Assembly: GCA_905178155.1 (NCBI GenBank)
Contig: CAJINV010000035.1
Coordinates: forward strand, 1-64,000
Origin: Amoebophrya sp. A120
Lineage: Eukaryota > Sar > Dinophyceae > Syndiniales > Amoebophryaceae
Reading direction: 5' to 3'
Length of the DNA: 64,000 nucleotides
The position numbers and the translations under genes were made by a program. The notes under the pieces are model-generated. The model made no database searches, was not told the origin of the DNA, and worked only from the letters and a program-made list of their open reading frames with translations. Of this stretch, positions 1-11,186 are shown one piece after another. Each line of letters opens with the position of its first letter. The stretch's first letter is position 1.

Positions 1-560
1 TTTCCTTTGATTCTGCTTTACGCTTTTGCCCTTTTGGCCGTTTGGTTCTGTCGCCCCTTTCAGATTGATATCCACGACGGTGATAGCAATCGGACGGGCT
101 GCCGTTTTGTGGTCGTTTCTCGTTTCCTTTTCGCTGCTTCTGAAGCTTGCGCCGGACGCCCAGCCAATACACTAATCCGGCGCCGGGATGGCCTTCGTTT
201 CTGCCTTCTTTCCTTTGGTTCTGCTTCACGCTTTTGCCCTTTTGGCCGCTTGGCTCTGTCGCCCCTTTCAGACTGATCTCCACGATGGTGATAGCAATCT
301 GACGGGCTGCCGCTTTGTGGTCGCTTCGTGTCTCCTCTTCGCTGCGTCGGAAGCTCGCGCCAGACGGCCAGCCAATATACCGACCCATCGCCGTCATGGC
401 CTTCGTTTCTGCCCTTTTTCCTTCTGTTTTTCTCCACGCTTTTGCCCTTTCGGCTGCTTGGTTTTGTCGCCCCTTTGAGTTTGGTATCGTCGACGCTGAG
501 AGCAAACGGGCATCGTGCTTCCTCGGCGATCGGATCCGCCTTTTGCAACTTCAAGCGCCG
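1..560. repeat. 208-bp tandem repeat, about 2.5 copies
   Basis: A block beginning TTTCCTTTGATTCTGCTTTA at 1 recurs at 209 and 417 with scattered substitutions, so the period is 208 bp; it may continue to the left of the window. A basic minus-strand reading frame of 241 codons (60-785) spans it. Because 208 is not a multiple of three, successive copies are read in different frames, which argues against a repeated protein domain. I regard it as non-coding satellite-like DNA. Confidence 0.7.
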
Positions 561-2224
561 CAAATGCGGTCTCGATGGATAAAATTTTTTGGACGGAAAG
601 AAGGTTGCGCTCCTGTTGCTCTTGTACGGTGTCGAGACGCCGTAGTGCTGCGTCCTGGTCACCGTAGTGCTGTGAACTGGTAGAAGTTCCACCGCGGTGC
701 TTATCGCTGGCGGCGTCGTCCGAACCCGCAGCTGCGGCGTCGTTGTTCTCGGTTCGGAGTTAGTTTCCAGCATGAAAAAACTCAAGTCGTCGGCGTTAGG
801 TCCCAGCAGCGCAATACCGTCAGCTTCAGCTGCTTCGGATTGTCCCGAGCGGAGTCAGCCCCTTCGACCAGCACGCGTCCCTCGTTCGCGCGCGCTGCGA
901 CACTCTTGTGACAATCTTCGAAAAAAATTTTCCGCTTTCGGACCGCAGAAGTTTTTCCTTGTTGTCGTCGGTGACCGCACTGAGTCCCGAACAGGTCGCA
1001 TACGTCGTTTCCGCCGCCACCGAGGCAAAAATACTCTGGCGCATTTTTGATCGTCAGACGGCCAGCGAGTCCATTCGTTCTGGCTCGCGTCCGGGAGTTG
1101 CCATCTGCCGGGCGCATATTTATCATTTGCTTTCTCATGTGCTTATCTGTATTTACGTGTGCTTGAGGACTCGGATCGACATCGAAGGCGTGCTTTCGGT
1201 AGGATTACGATGCAAATCAGCGGATTCTTGTTGTGCTGGCGCACTGGCTCATAACTCTGACGAAAACCGAGTTTCTAGAGTCGCTGGAGCACTATCCATA
1301 GTTCGGGCCAAAGCAATATGTTCCGACTCGTCCTGCGTAGTATGCTTCCATCTTGAGCAGACGGCTTAAACACGAATCAAGTTTGTCACGCGTGTTCACC
1401 CAAAATATCACGAATGTCTTGTGCTAGTGCAGAGAGGGTGTTTTCGTTTACACGTAAAAAGTAACTAACGAATCCCAAAAAAACGACATGCACGAAGATG
1501 ATGCGACACTTGCTGTGCGACAGGAAGAGGTGGAGTACTGCATACCGACAAGTCACGACACAAACGAGGAAATCAATGACCGATCATGAAGAAAATGTGG
1601 GAACAGTCGGCTCACAAAAATTTTCGCAGCTCCTCATCGGTAAGACAACAATTCCAGATGTGTATCACAAAGCGTCTACTTTTCTATACTTCGCTACATT
1701 TCCTGACATCATCTATTCCGGAGACAATTCGTTGTAGCTCGTTACGCTTTGCACTCGCGAAGCGGTCATCTGGTGGATGCCCGAAGACCAAGGGATAGAC
1801 ATCGAATGAATTTCGACGCTGATTGAACGATAAAAAACTATCTTGAGAAGACTACAGGTAAGTAGCCGGCTAGATGAGTCTCCACAGACGTTTTCACGCC
1901 AAAAATTCAGCGGCTCAGCAACCTCTTGCTTCAAGCTGTGTCTGGCCTGGGACTGCATGATCTTCTACCGCATAGCTGCATCTGGCTCTTCGGGTTTCCC
2001 ACAGAAAAGTACGCCGCTACCAGAAAAGGATCAAATTTATGTTGCCCAGTTACCAGCACTGCATCAACAAAAGTCTGCAAAAATGCGGAGACCGCAAGAG
2101 ACACACTGCTTTGTCGTGGAGAAAATATATCCAGCTTTTTGCTGCACTACGGCAGGCGAGGGGTTAGAGATGTAAGCGAAAAAGTTTGTCATGTCGAACA
2201 GCCCAGGCGACGCTCCTTTTTTAC
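561..2224. other. non-coding stretch downstream of gene 1
   Basis: Only short frames without recognisable composition are present on either strand, and no element with clear inverted ends was found. Overlapping open frames on both strands at 700-1140 look like chance. The gene 1 stop codon lies at 2225-2227, so its 3' untranslated region should fall here. Confidence 0.5.
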
Positions 2225-5200
2225 TCAAGTGCCAATAGCCTGATCTTTTTTTCTGGCATGGGTGTGCCTTTTGTGTAAGATATGCGGGAGCAAAAACTCC
2301 TGCTGCTGCGGTCCTGCTTGGGCGGGTGGAGCGGGAGGTGCAGCGGGGTCGCGAAACGGCAGTCTCTGTTGCTTATTCAAATTCGTCCTCTTCATCTATG
2401 AGGGTGCGCAACTACTCCGCCTTCCAGCAATGACATAAACAGCAGCAAAAGCCTAAGCCCCACCAAGAACAGTACAGGCTTTGCATGACCATGAGTCAAA
2501 TCGACACAAGGCTTTTTTTGCTAGTGGGGATTCCAAAGTAGCACCTCCGATTTGGTACTGATTTTGCATGACAAATAAGTTGGTGCAGGAGGGGCGGTTA
2601 CGCACTCTCATATCATTGTGCCGGGGAAGTAAAAATTCTGGTTCTCTTCGTCCTGGTCAGTATGGATTGCAAATATGTCTGGGGTTCTTCGAATAGTGAA
2701 AGACCTGCCAAGCTGATCTGCCATGCTCCTGATCTACTCTGGTATGCACATTGCTGTGTAAAAATAGCTGGAGACAGGTGGTCCTTTGTCATGCAAAAAC
2801 GTGCCAGCTTTTGGTGCATCTACGCACTGGACACTGCGTTACCGCTCCAACAGCTACATAAAAAATAACTCTGGACTCAGTGATATTAGTCATTCACACG
2901 AACTGCACTCGTTGCACGACTACTTTTCCCGAGGACTCCGACATGTTTGCACTAGGTAGTCGGACTCCTGCCACCACCCCTCGTACACCGATTCGGCATC
3001 ATCGTCGACCGCGCCTCCCTCCTCCTCGGGCACTGCCACCGCGTCGACCGGTGCTGGGGCGCCTGCTATGGAGTTCTCACACGTGTTGACAGTGTCAGCC
3101 GTGACATCACGACGAGCAATTTGTGCTGTGAGAATGGCAAAAGTGTCGAAAAAGTCTGCTCGTCTTGAGCCTACAAATTCAAATTTGACCAACGGATAAT
3201 TATACTTGTCTCCACGCCGGGACTGAGCAGCGCTGCGAGAATTTGAATTTGTCATGCGAATAAATAGCTTGATGGTCGTGTTGTTGAGTGATGGCAATTT
3301 TGCATCAGTGCAAATCATGTACCGCGTGAGAACTCCATAGCTGCGACATCGCTGTTCTCATGGACGCTATCTTCGCGCTCACCGTCTTCTTGCTCCACAC
3401 CATCCTGTATGCATTGCAAATATGTCTGGGCGGTCGGGAAAGTTCGAACTTGTCGTGCCCAGTTTCTATTCCTGTGAACAATCTGTATTGCATGACCAAC
3501 ATAATAAACTCGTAGCCTCCTGTTTTATCGTACGAAGCCGCACCTTCATCTGCGGACTGCGTATGACAAAGGCAAACCGTTCTGCAAGCTCGTCATGCTC
3601 GACTTCTGCATGCGGGAAGGGGTGCTGTTTATCATCCGCAATTCAGCATCACATCTTTCCCGACGCAGACATATTTGCAGTCCTTATCCTGTTCCGCGCT
3701 CTGCTCGAACTCCGACATTTCGTAGAAGTATGAAAGTGCGCAACCCCACCTCTTCCCCGGCATCTGTAATGCAAAATACAAACCCCACATGTTGACAACT
3801 TTAAGCATTGTCTGCATGAGAAATTTTGGAACCTAACACAGTACTAGAATCCGTTTGCAGATTTGTCATGCGGAACAAGTCCCTTTTTCACTCTTATTGT
3901 GTGTGCTGCTGTTGATACATGCTACACAAATGAGAAGAAGGAAGAGTTGTGCACTCTCATACGAAGTTGTCGTTCATTACGAGTGGACCGTCCTCCAAGA
4001 CTTGCTCCGTCTCTTCGTGTATCAACTGCAACTATGCCTGGATCTGAAAGATATAGTGAACGTCTGTAATGCACATTTTTCATGACCGATTATAATGCCT
4101 GTGATGATATACAACCTAGCACCACAGATTTTCGTCTTATTTTGAGGGCTTCTCACCAAATGCCTATTCCGCATGAGAACAAATGCCCATAACTCCTCGC
4201 AGCTAGTATAAGCGACTGGACTCCTGTTTTCTTGCTGCTCATGCAATACAGATTCTGTTTAGCATCCGAAACGCGCATCACAAGTTGCAGGCGTCCAGAC
4301 CTAGACAAAATTGCGACGCATATCCTCGTCGTCCTCGTCTTCCTCGTCCAACACGTTCCGTTTTTTCATGGCTATGGCTTGATCAATTGCTACAGTCTCA
4401 AGCGCTACAATCGCAATTTCGATTTTGTGTTGCGTGAGCAGAGCATGACCAACGTAGTACACAATCTTGGCCGTTAACGTTATTTCACCGGGGATTATGA
4501 ATTCACAGGGGGGCGGCAGCTAGGGAGCTTGTCATGCGCAAATCCTCCGTCGAAGCACGCTAGATGATTATGCACTTTCTGCATGTTATACAGATTTCTG
4601 CTTGCAGCTTTCCGCTTCTGTTGTAACGCTTGAGACTGCAGAGTACACCTGAGCAGGTCATATTCTTCTTCTTCTTTTTCTTCTTAGTCCTCGGCCAGCC
4701 CGCCCACACTTTCTGGTTGCGCTCGTGGAGCAGCTGCCCGTATTTCGCAGCCTGCTTTTTCTCCTCTGTTATCATGAGCAAAAGTCCCCCCTCCCCATAG
4801 TGAAGCAATCTGCTTCATCCCCTGAAGATAGAAACGCGGCTCTGATTTGATGTGGCCACCACTCGCGACGGTCTTGCAACAAGGCAAATGCGCGAGAGCC
4901 GAGTAAGGATCTGCCTGGTGATGTGTTGCTGTTGGTCGCAAGCTGCAATACCGACGCGACCTATGGGGCACGCACATCCCCCCGTGGCACAGATTTCTAT
5001 CGGAGCAGAGGGAGGCAGAGGGGGGGAGATTTCTCCTGATATCCGTGTCGTTTTTCAGGTTTGCCGGAGCATCCCCCAGGTGCGGGCGGAGGTAGATCGT
5101 GTCCTCTTCCGCTGTTCCCCAGCAGAACTTGTCCCGCCATTGCTGTTTCGACAGCGCGGCCAGCTTGTCGCTGAAGAGCAACTTCTTCTCTGGGTCCAGA

Positions 5201-8200
5201 TCATTGAGCATCTGTTTCGTGCAGTGCGGAACGAGGTGGCGGTCTGCTGCGGGAGCGGCCGGCCCAGCACCGTTACGATCGCTGTCGGATGAGCCTATCC
5301 TGTGGAAAAACGTCCCAGCCCCAGAATCAAGATGGAGAATTTGCAAGACAAATCAGCAAGCTTTGGCTGTTGGGCATGACAAGTTTGGCCTCGTAGAAGT
5401 GTAATCCTGTTATAGCTATTTCAGCAGCATCACAGATTTAGCACATGATGCTGATTGGAGCATGACAAATTCCGAGACGCAACTAGAAAATGCTTCTCAT
5501 GGGGCTCAGCACAAGAGACATTCTCACCCTGCGAATTCGCATGACAACTCTGGGCTGGGGACGTTTTTCCACGGGATAGCGTCGTCGCTTGGTTCATCTT
5601 GTCGCCCCAGTATACCGCGGAGAATTTCTTTCTTGTGCAGCGAAATGTTGACAGAGCCACTGCAGGTCGGCGCCGCAAAGACGGCAAAGGTGGACCTTCC
5701 TGTGCTCGCGAAAATCGCATGGTCCTTCCTGTTGGTGTCGTCGAATATGCATAGTGCAAATATGTCCTCTGGGTCTCCTGGAAAGATGTAGCTCGTCATG
5801 ATGAGAAGTCTCGATGATCATAGAAAAAAAAATTGTGTTTCATCTCCAAGAGCTAATGTCCTGTTGCTGGTAAGGAGTAAGTGGGGTTCTCATGCGGAAT
5901 AAGCATCAAGCAGGCCGCACAAAATGAATCTGTGGTGCTCCCTCTGTGAGCATCAGCATTCCAGATCACCTGCGTGGTCTGCGAGAAGATGCATGACAAA
6001 TTTCATCCAGGCCGACCCGGACATTTTTGCATTTGATATGGAGAAATGGCTCTGCCTCCCAGTCAAATACACCGGCCGCTGCTTTTCGTGTCCCGTCGGG
6101 AAGTACGAGGACCACGACCAGGCTGGACGTCTTCAGGTACGCTGCTTTGGGGTGTTTGCGCACCGTTCCGGGAACCGTCGGAAAAGTGGACCAGTACTGC
6201 AGAATCGCGTCCGAGAGCATCCCGTCGAGGTTATGACCTGCTCAAACGTTACAATCTCAAACGTTACAATAGAATTTGGAAATCTGTGATGCAAGAAGTG
6301 CATGATCTAGCCAACTCTCATAGGATTGCGCATGACAAGTTCTGGAGTCCCAATCCGCACTACAATCTGGCGAAATTTGTATTGCAGAAAGTGGAATGCT
6401 GTCCGACTCTGTCATGTTCATCATGCAAGACGAAATCCAGATTCTATTGTAACGTTTGAGATTGTAACGTTTGAACAGGTCATAGAGGTTCGCGATACTT
6501 TCTCCGTTCACCAGCAGGGGGTTTGCGTCGTCAGCTATGCCCGCCGGAACCAGGGTTTCGATGGTTTTATCGCTCGCCGGGGACACCTTGAACACGCAGA
6601 GCTTCGCGGCCACCGAATCTTCCGGGCGTATATCAAAGGAAAATACGTGTCGGTCTGGAAGCTTGTGACGCTGGGTGGAGGCGATAATGATTGACCCTGC
6701 CAAGCAGAAGCATGACAAATTTTTACAACACTTCCCAATGCGTGATGCGCATTTGAGACAAGTAGAAATGCGTTTTTGCATCACAACGCCGTTCTTTGTT
6801 GGTCATGCAATATGAAAGATTTATTTACAACTCCAGATGGTGCAGCGGCATCACTTTTCAAGACCTAGACACATTTGCAGTCGATAGTCCAAAGCGTCGT
6901 ACCACCGCAAAATTTATGCATTGCAAATATGTCTTCAAGATCTGGATTTGACATGCAAGATTTCGAGGCCAACAGCATGATCTGAATCTGTGACGCATGA
7001 TAAATACATCAAGTCATAGGCTTTTTCGTCGTGCTACAACCCAATTTGTCATGCGTTTCAGGAATGTCTTCGAGCACAGACATATGTGCACTTCGTAACA
7101 CCTGCTCCCGCATCGCAGTAATCGGCATGATGTCGCTGATATGCACTGCAAACATATTTGGGTCCTCTGGAAATTTCTGATGCTCAAATGTGCATGATGA
7201 CAACACTGCCTTGTTATGCAGGAAAACATGACAGAGACAAGTTTGCAGAACGCCCTCTCATACGGACTTCGCATGAGGGAGTGCGTTTTTGCATAAGAAA
7301 GGAAGCTGCTCGCTTGCAGCACATGCAAGACAGATTTTCCGGGAATGCAAGACAAGCATGACGAGCTCCACCTTTCCAGACCCGGACACCTCTGCATGTG
7401 ATAGTTGACCACGTGGAAATCTTCATCCGCCATCACGTCGGTAACGTCGAGGTATCCTGAAGAAACACGTCCCGACCCCAAAATTGTCACGCAGACTCGC
7501 ATCTGCTGTACTTGCACTTCCAAAGCGGCACTCGCATTTATGCACACTTCCAGGATGCAAGACATCATCTGTAGTCGTGGTCTGAGTAACTTGTCAAGAT
7601 AAGGAAGCGGCTTTGCTGTGCTGCTCTCCTCGCAGGCCTGCACGACTGCACAAAATCCCGCCGAGCTACCTTCTGGATTTGTGTTGGAGAGTGCAGCCCA
7701 GCCGGTTGGCTAGGAGGTGGGGATGTTTTTCCTCAGGGTAGCCGCCGCTCGTTCAATATGCGGGGGATGCTCTGGGCCATGTCCGCGATTTCGATGCCGG
7801 TCGTGCCAAAGAGCGCGACGGCTGTGGCGAGCGTGAAGGAATCGCGCCCCGAGTGGTCTGTGCCGCCCGTACACGCGTCCCCCGCCGTCACGGGTACCGC
7901 GGCGATGTGCTCGCCTTCGTTACGTTGCAGCAGCGCAACGAGCGTCCCCGCCCTTCTGTTTGCCCGCGGAATCGAATGCTGTTGCAACCCCGGCTGGAGC
8001 CACGGCGGGAAGTTGGTCCATGGGTTCAGAAGATTGTTCTGGTCGTACTTCACTTCCAGGAAATGCAAGTTTTTGCGATTGGTCAAAAAATTCATATCGA
8101 TGCGCCGCCCGTCATATCGAATGCAAATGTGTCTGGGTAGCGGTCTGGGAAGCTGCAGGAGTCTGTCATGCAGCTTTTCCACTGTCAGTGAGCTCGGCAA

Positions 8201-11165
8201 TGCGGAGCGTAGCATCACAAGATCTGAGACCTACCCCCTCCTGCATGTTGGGGACGCCCGCTCAACATAAAACGAAAGTGGGTAGCTTTTGGTAGAAATT
8301 CTTCATGCAATCGCAACTAGACATACACAAATTTGTGATAGATCTAAGGACAAGCCGCATCACAAGTTTGCACGTTCCCCGACCCAGATACATTTTTTGC
8401 AGCGAGTATCTTCACCACCTCCACTGTCGGAATCGACGGTCCTGGAAACTCGTGGTATCGACCAGAAAAGTACACCCATATTTTCAGATGAAGAAACTCT
8501 TCCTCTGATCAAGAATCGATCTCCGACAGTGCATACATCCGCTTTATTGCTGCATGACAGGTCTCCGCCGCTCTGGCGGATCACCATCACAGAGGAAGGC
8601 TCCACGTTGCGCCAGCAGTGACAGCTGTGAAAGTTTCTTTCTCTTCTGGTAATATGGGCGTGCTTTGTTTTATCTCTCGGATACGTAACCGTCTTGGGGC
8701 GTTCGCAGGAGGTCGTGTGCAGCACCAGCGGGGTCCAAGTCCAGCACGGCGAGCCTGCCCTCCCCCATCTGTTGCAGCCAAGCCCAGACTATGCATCGCG
8801 AATATGTCTGGGGCTGGAAATTTCAATTTGTGATGCTAGTTTGCGGCGAACCATAAGCAGCCTACAATATAAGTAGACACGCGCATGACAAGCTTCTGAG
8901 CGACTTGGTCTTGCGTAGACTGCATGACAAACTGTTTTTTTTTTTATTTTGCATCACAAAAGCATAGCTTGCTGGTAGCGTAATACTATGCATGACAGAT
9001 CTTTCTCTTTGTCTTTTGTCAGCAGAGCATATACAAATCTTGCGATCTTCCAGACCAGACATATTTGCACTTGATACAGATTTGCTGTTTCCAGGCGTTT
9101 ATCGGAACCGGTGCAGTCGCGAAGGCCACTTTCCCCGCCTGGTTGACGGATTGCTGCGATTTCATTTGTTCCGTCAGGAGCTCCTGCCGTATCAGTTCCT
9201 TGTCCTCCTCGAGCTTCTCAGCCCTCTGCTCGAGCTGTGAGCGCTGCTCGTAGAGATTGTCATAAGCGTTACGCTTCGCTACCAGCTCGCCCTGCAGCCT
9301 TTCGTTCGCGGCGCTCATCGCGTCGTTCTCGGCTCTCCTCGCGAGCAACTGCGCTATTGTGAGAACAGTCTCTCTACCCCATACTCAAAAGCGAGTCTCG
9401 GAGTGCTGTTTTCGTGACGAACTAACTTTATTCTATTGCTTCTGGTAATGAATAGCGGGGTGAGGGTAGTCGACGTATAATATTTACAAACAGAGGAAGG
9501 GGTGCAGCGGTCGTCAAGAATTACTTATGTTCCTCATGCTCGGAACCATAAAAACGTATACTCATATATACGAACAACTTTGTCGACAGAAATAGAAATT
9601 CGAGGGCCCTGCTGTAGGTAACACCCGGGCACGACCATTATTTGCGTTTATACAAATCAACACCACAGCTTCTGGCCCTCGTTTTGAGTATGGGGCGGGG
9701 AGATCCTCATTGCCATACCGGCTTCCTGCTGTTCGTTGCGGGTTGTGAGCTGCGCCACCTGCTGTACTAAATCTGCAGCGGCCTCGTGGTCCGGTTCCGC
9801 GATGATGTTGTAGAGCTGCGCCGTTTATCAAATGCAGAAGTGTCTGAGTCTGGAAACTTGTGATGCTGGGTGGCGTATCATGATGAGGCCGCAAGTGCTG
9901 GCCCAGCATGACAAGTTTGTGAGCTTCTAGGTGTTGCCTATTGTCCATGACGAACTGCGTTTCTGCATGCCAGAAAAATAAAGCTCTTGGGCAACGTGCG
10001 TGACAGATTCAAGAGTCATGCCAGACAAGCATGACAAACATGCATTCTTCCAGACCCAGACACTTTTGCACTTGATACCATTGTGCTCGCGAAGAACGTT
10101 ATCTCGGGCACCGACGAGGACAGTGGGTACGTCTCCGACAACGCCGGGGATGATGCGCCCGAGTGCACAAAGGTAAATGTTGCCGCTTCGCTTTCCGGGA
10201 CCAGCAGTTTTGCCACGTGCTTCACGGAGCCGTGCCGGTGTCGGAGGACCGCGATAACGGTGGTCTGGCCGGCTAGTCGCAAGAAGTTCTTGCCGGCTCG
10301 TTCCAAGTAGTACGTGAGCTTCTGCTTTATCATTTCTTCCGGCGCCGCGTCCTTCACGAGGTCCGGGTTGTTCTGCAATCGTCCGTATGCATTGCAAAAG
10401 TAAAAGCATCGTACTAGTTCTAGTATGAATTGCATTACAAATTACCTAAGCAAGACAAATGAAATTCGTCATGCTAAATTACCTTGGGATGGAGATTTGT
10501 AATGCATAATTGCAATGACTACGAATGCGATACTTTTGCACAGGATAGTTCGAGACGCGGGCAGTCAGGATTTTCTGGGTGGAAGCGATAGTCTGACGCC
10601 AGGTCCTGAATCTTCTTCACGTCCAACAGCGGAACCTTCTTAGGCTCCGCCGGCGGGTCCCCGGGCATGGGGTTTTCTCCTTCTGGCCACGTGAGGAGGT
10701 CGCACACCTCTCCGCGGGAGTTGCTGACTTGCAGCATGACGAGCATGATGTCGAGGTTCCAGTCCCACTTTGCCTCCGCGTTTGCGGCCTTGATCGAATT
10801 CCACGAGCGCAGCGTCTCCACCCTCAACTCCTCTACCCAACTATGCTGTGCAAAAGCATCGCACTCGTAGTAATCGCAGTCATGCATTACAAATCTCCAT
10901 CGCCATCCCAAGGTAAAAGAGCATGACAAATTCCATTTGTGACGCTGAGCTAATTTGTATTGCAAGTACTACTAGTACGATACTTTTGCAGTTCGTACCA
11001 ACGACGGAGCTGTAATTCAAAAGCGCGGGCAGCTGGCAGAGTAGACGACCCGAACTGGTCCACGGCCTCGGCCGGATGTAGGCGTAGCGCTGTTTTGCAG
11101 GTCGCGGAAGGAGCGGAAGCGGCGGGTCGCGGAACCGGCGCCACTTCTTCGTTTTCCTCTTCCAT
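2225..11165 (-). CDS. gene 1: unknown coiled-coil protein, 22 introners
   Basis: The product is about 1,034 aa and I do not recognise it. The start is the ATG at 11165 (MEEENEEV), the first in-frame ATG after an upstream stop near 11555; the stop is at 2225. There are 23 exons, several very short (28 nt at 6887-6914, 42 nt at 7098-7139). Excising each element with one flanking 5-mer keeps frame at all 22 junctions. For example ESIANL joins DGMLSDAI at 6232-6484, and SASTM joins AQLYNIIAEP at 9826-10077. Visible features are a charged heptad region near residues 330-440 (AKRNAYDNLYEQRSQLEQ), a globular-looking middle, a lysine run (RTKKKKKKK), and acidic clusters (RNVLDEEDEDD) before a Pro/Gln-rich tail. 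The tail after 2396 depends on the last element being handled like the others. Function unknown. Confidence 0.8.
2397..2612. mobile_element. introner, family E
   Basis: Ends TATGAGGGTGCGCAACTACT and its complement GGTTACGCACTCTCATA; flanks TCATC/TCATT; 216 bp. It is the last element in gene 1; splicing leads to the tail TMKRTNLNKQQR. Confidence 0.8.
2661..2958. mobile_element. introner, family A
   Basis: Left end TATGGATTGCAAATATGTCT, right end CATGTTTGCACTAGGTA; flanks GTCAG/GTCGG; 298 bp. In gene 1, excision joins WWQES to DQDEENQNFY. Confidence 0.85.
3067..3339. mobile_element. introner, family C
   Basis: Ends TATGGAGTTCTCACACG and CGCGTGAGAACTCCATA; flanks CCTGC/GCTGC; 273 bp. In gene 1, excision joins ENSDVA to GAPAPVDAVAV. 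Confidence 0.85.
3408..3686. mobile_element. introner, family A
   Basis: Left end TATGCATTGCAAATATGTCT; perfect flanking repeat TCCTG; 279 bp. In gene 1, excision joins EFEQSAEQD to GVEQEDGERE. Confidence 0.9.
3729..3961. mobile_element. introner, family E
   Basis: Ends TATGAAAGTGCGCAACCCC and GAGTTGTGCACTCTCATA; flanks AGAAG/CGAAG; 233 bp. In gene 1, excision joins PLVMNDNF to YEMSEFEQ. Confidence 0.85.
4020..4322. mobile_element. introner, family A (diverged)
   Basis: Left end TATCAACTGCAACTATGCCT, right end with CCAGACCTAGAC; flanks TCGTG/TCCTC (3 of 5); 303 bp. Excision keeps gene 1 in frame (DEDDHEETEQVLEDG). Confidence 0.75.
4373..4662. mobile_element. introner, family C
   Basis: Right end GCAGAGTACACCTGAGCAGG then TCATA; inner inverted repeat CAGTCTCAAGCGCTACAA against TTGTAACGCTTGAGACTG. 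Flanks ATGGC/TTCTT do not match, so the left boundary is less sure. Frame of gene 1 is kept (KKKKAMKKRNVLDEE). Confidence 0.7.
4770..5041. mobile_element. introner, family G
   Basis: Ends TATCATGAGCAAAAGTCCCC and GAGATTTCTCCTGATA with C-rich and G-rich arms; flanks TCTGT/TCCGT; 272 bp. In gene 1, excision joins PANLKNDT to EEKKQAAKYG. Confidence 0.85.
5296..5578. mobile_element. introner, family F
   Basis: Ends TATCCTGTGGAAAAACGTCC and GGACGTTTTTCCACGGGATA, a 20-bp near-perfect inverted repeat; flanks GAGCC/GCGTC; 283 bp. Gene 1 stays in frame (DEPSDGSSDSDRNG). Confidence 0.85.
5746..6038. mobile_element. introner, family A
   Basis: Left end TATGCATAGTGCAAATATGT, right end GGACATTTTTGCATTTGATA; flanks TCGAA/TGGAG do not match. 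Frame of gene 1 is kept across it (FDWEAEPF to DDTNRKDHAIF). Confidence 0.75.
6232..6484. mobile_element. introner, family C; all splice registers non-canonical
   Basis: Ends TATGACCTGCTCAAACGTTA and its complement; perfect flanking repeat GAGGT; 253 bp. Read on the gene 1 strand the repeat is ACCTC. None of the six excision registers it allows gives GT-AG, GC-AG or AT-AC ends. Confidence 0.9.
6631..6886. mobile_element. introner, family A
   Basis: Left end TATCAAAGGAAAATACGTGT, right end CACATTTGCAGTCGATA; flanks GCGTA/GTCCA. In gene 1, excision joins ILRWYDAL to RPEDSVAAKL. Confidence 0.75.
6915..7097. mobile_element. introner, family A, short
   Basis: Left end TATGCATTGCAAATATGTCT, right end ACATATGTGCACTTCGTA; flanks AAATT/ACACC do not match. 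Excision joins TAMREQ to ILRWYDAL and creates a 28-nt exon next to the preceding element. Confidence 0.7.
7140..7403. mobile_element. introner, family A
   Basis: Left end TATGCACTGCAAACATATTT, right end CACCTCTGCATGTGATA; flanks GCTGA/GTTGA; 264 bp. In gene 1, excision joins ADEDFHVV to SDIMPITAMRE. Confidence 0.85.
7453..7740. mobile_element. introner, family F
   Basis: Ends TATCCTGAAGAAACACGTCC and GGATGTTTTTCCTCAGGGTA; flanks CGAGG/GCCGC. In gene 1, excision joins PRILNER to LDVTDVMADE. Confidence 0.8.
8115..8408. mobile_element. introner, family A
   Basis: Left end TATCGAATGCAAATGTGTCT, right end ATTTTTTGCAGCGAGTA; flanks CGTCA/TCTTC do not match. In gene 1, excision joins PTVEVV to DGRRIDMNFL. 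Confidence 0.75.
8456..8683. mobile_element. introner, family H
   Basis: Left end TATCGACCAGAAAAGTACAC, right end TTGTTTTATCTCTCGGATA, with ACACCCATATT facing AATATGGGCGTG inside. Flanks CGTGG/CGTAA. In gene 1, excision joins LRTPQDGY to HEFPGPSIP. Confidence 0.75.
8790..9076. mobile_element. introner, family A
   Basis: Left end TATGCATCGCGAATATGTCT, right end GACATATTTGCACTTGATA; flanks CAGAC/CAGAT; 287 bp. In gene 1, excision joins NAWKQQ to IWAWLQQMGEG. Confidence 0.85.
9355..9717. mobile_element. introner, family J, longest simple copy
   Basis: Inverted repeat with CTACCCCATACTCAAAAGCG near the left end and CGTTTTGAGTATGGGGCG near the right; right end CCTCATTGCCATA; flanks TGCGC/CCGGC; 363 bp. 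In gene 1, excision joins RNEQQE to AQLLARRAEN. Confidence 0.75.
9826..10077. mobile_element. introner, family A
   Basis: Ends TATCAAATGCAGAAGTGTCT and GACACTTTTGCACTTGATA; flanks CCGTT/CCATT; 252 bp. In gene 1, excision joins ITFFASTM to AQLYNIIAEP. Confidence 0.9.
10386..10547. mobile_element. introner, family B
   Basis: Left end TATGCATTGCAAAAGTAAAA, right end GCGATACTTTTGCACAGGAT followed by A; flanks GTCCG/GTTCG; 162 bp. In gene 1, excision joins PDCPRLE to RLQNNPDLVK. Confidence 0.85.
10842..10997. mobile_element. introner, family B
   Basis: Ends TATGCTGTGCAAAAGCATCG and CGATACTTTTGCAGTTCGTA; perfect flanking repeat CCAAC; 156 bp. In gene 1, excision joins ELQLRRW to VEELRVETLR. Confidence 0.9.
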
Positions 11166-11186
11166 CGAAGACTTGCGACGTTTTTG

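Noticed and set aside
782-1138. Minus-strand protein of 118 codons near the left edge
   Set aside because: Overlapped by open frames on both strands with no domain, conserved start context or neighbouring exon.
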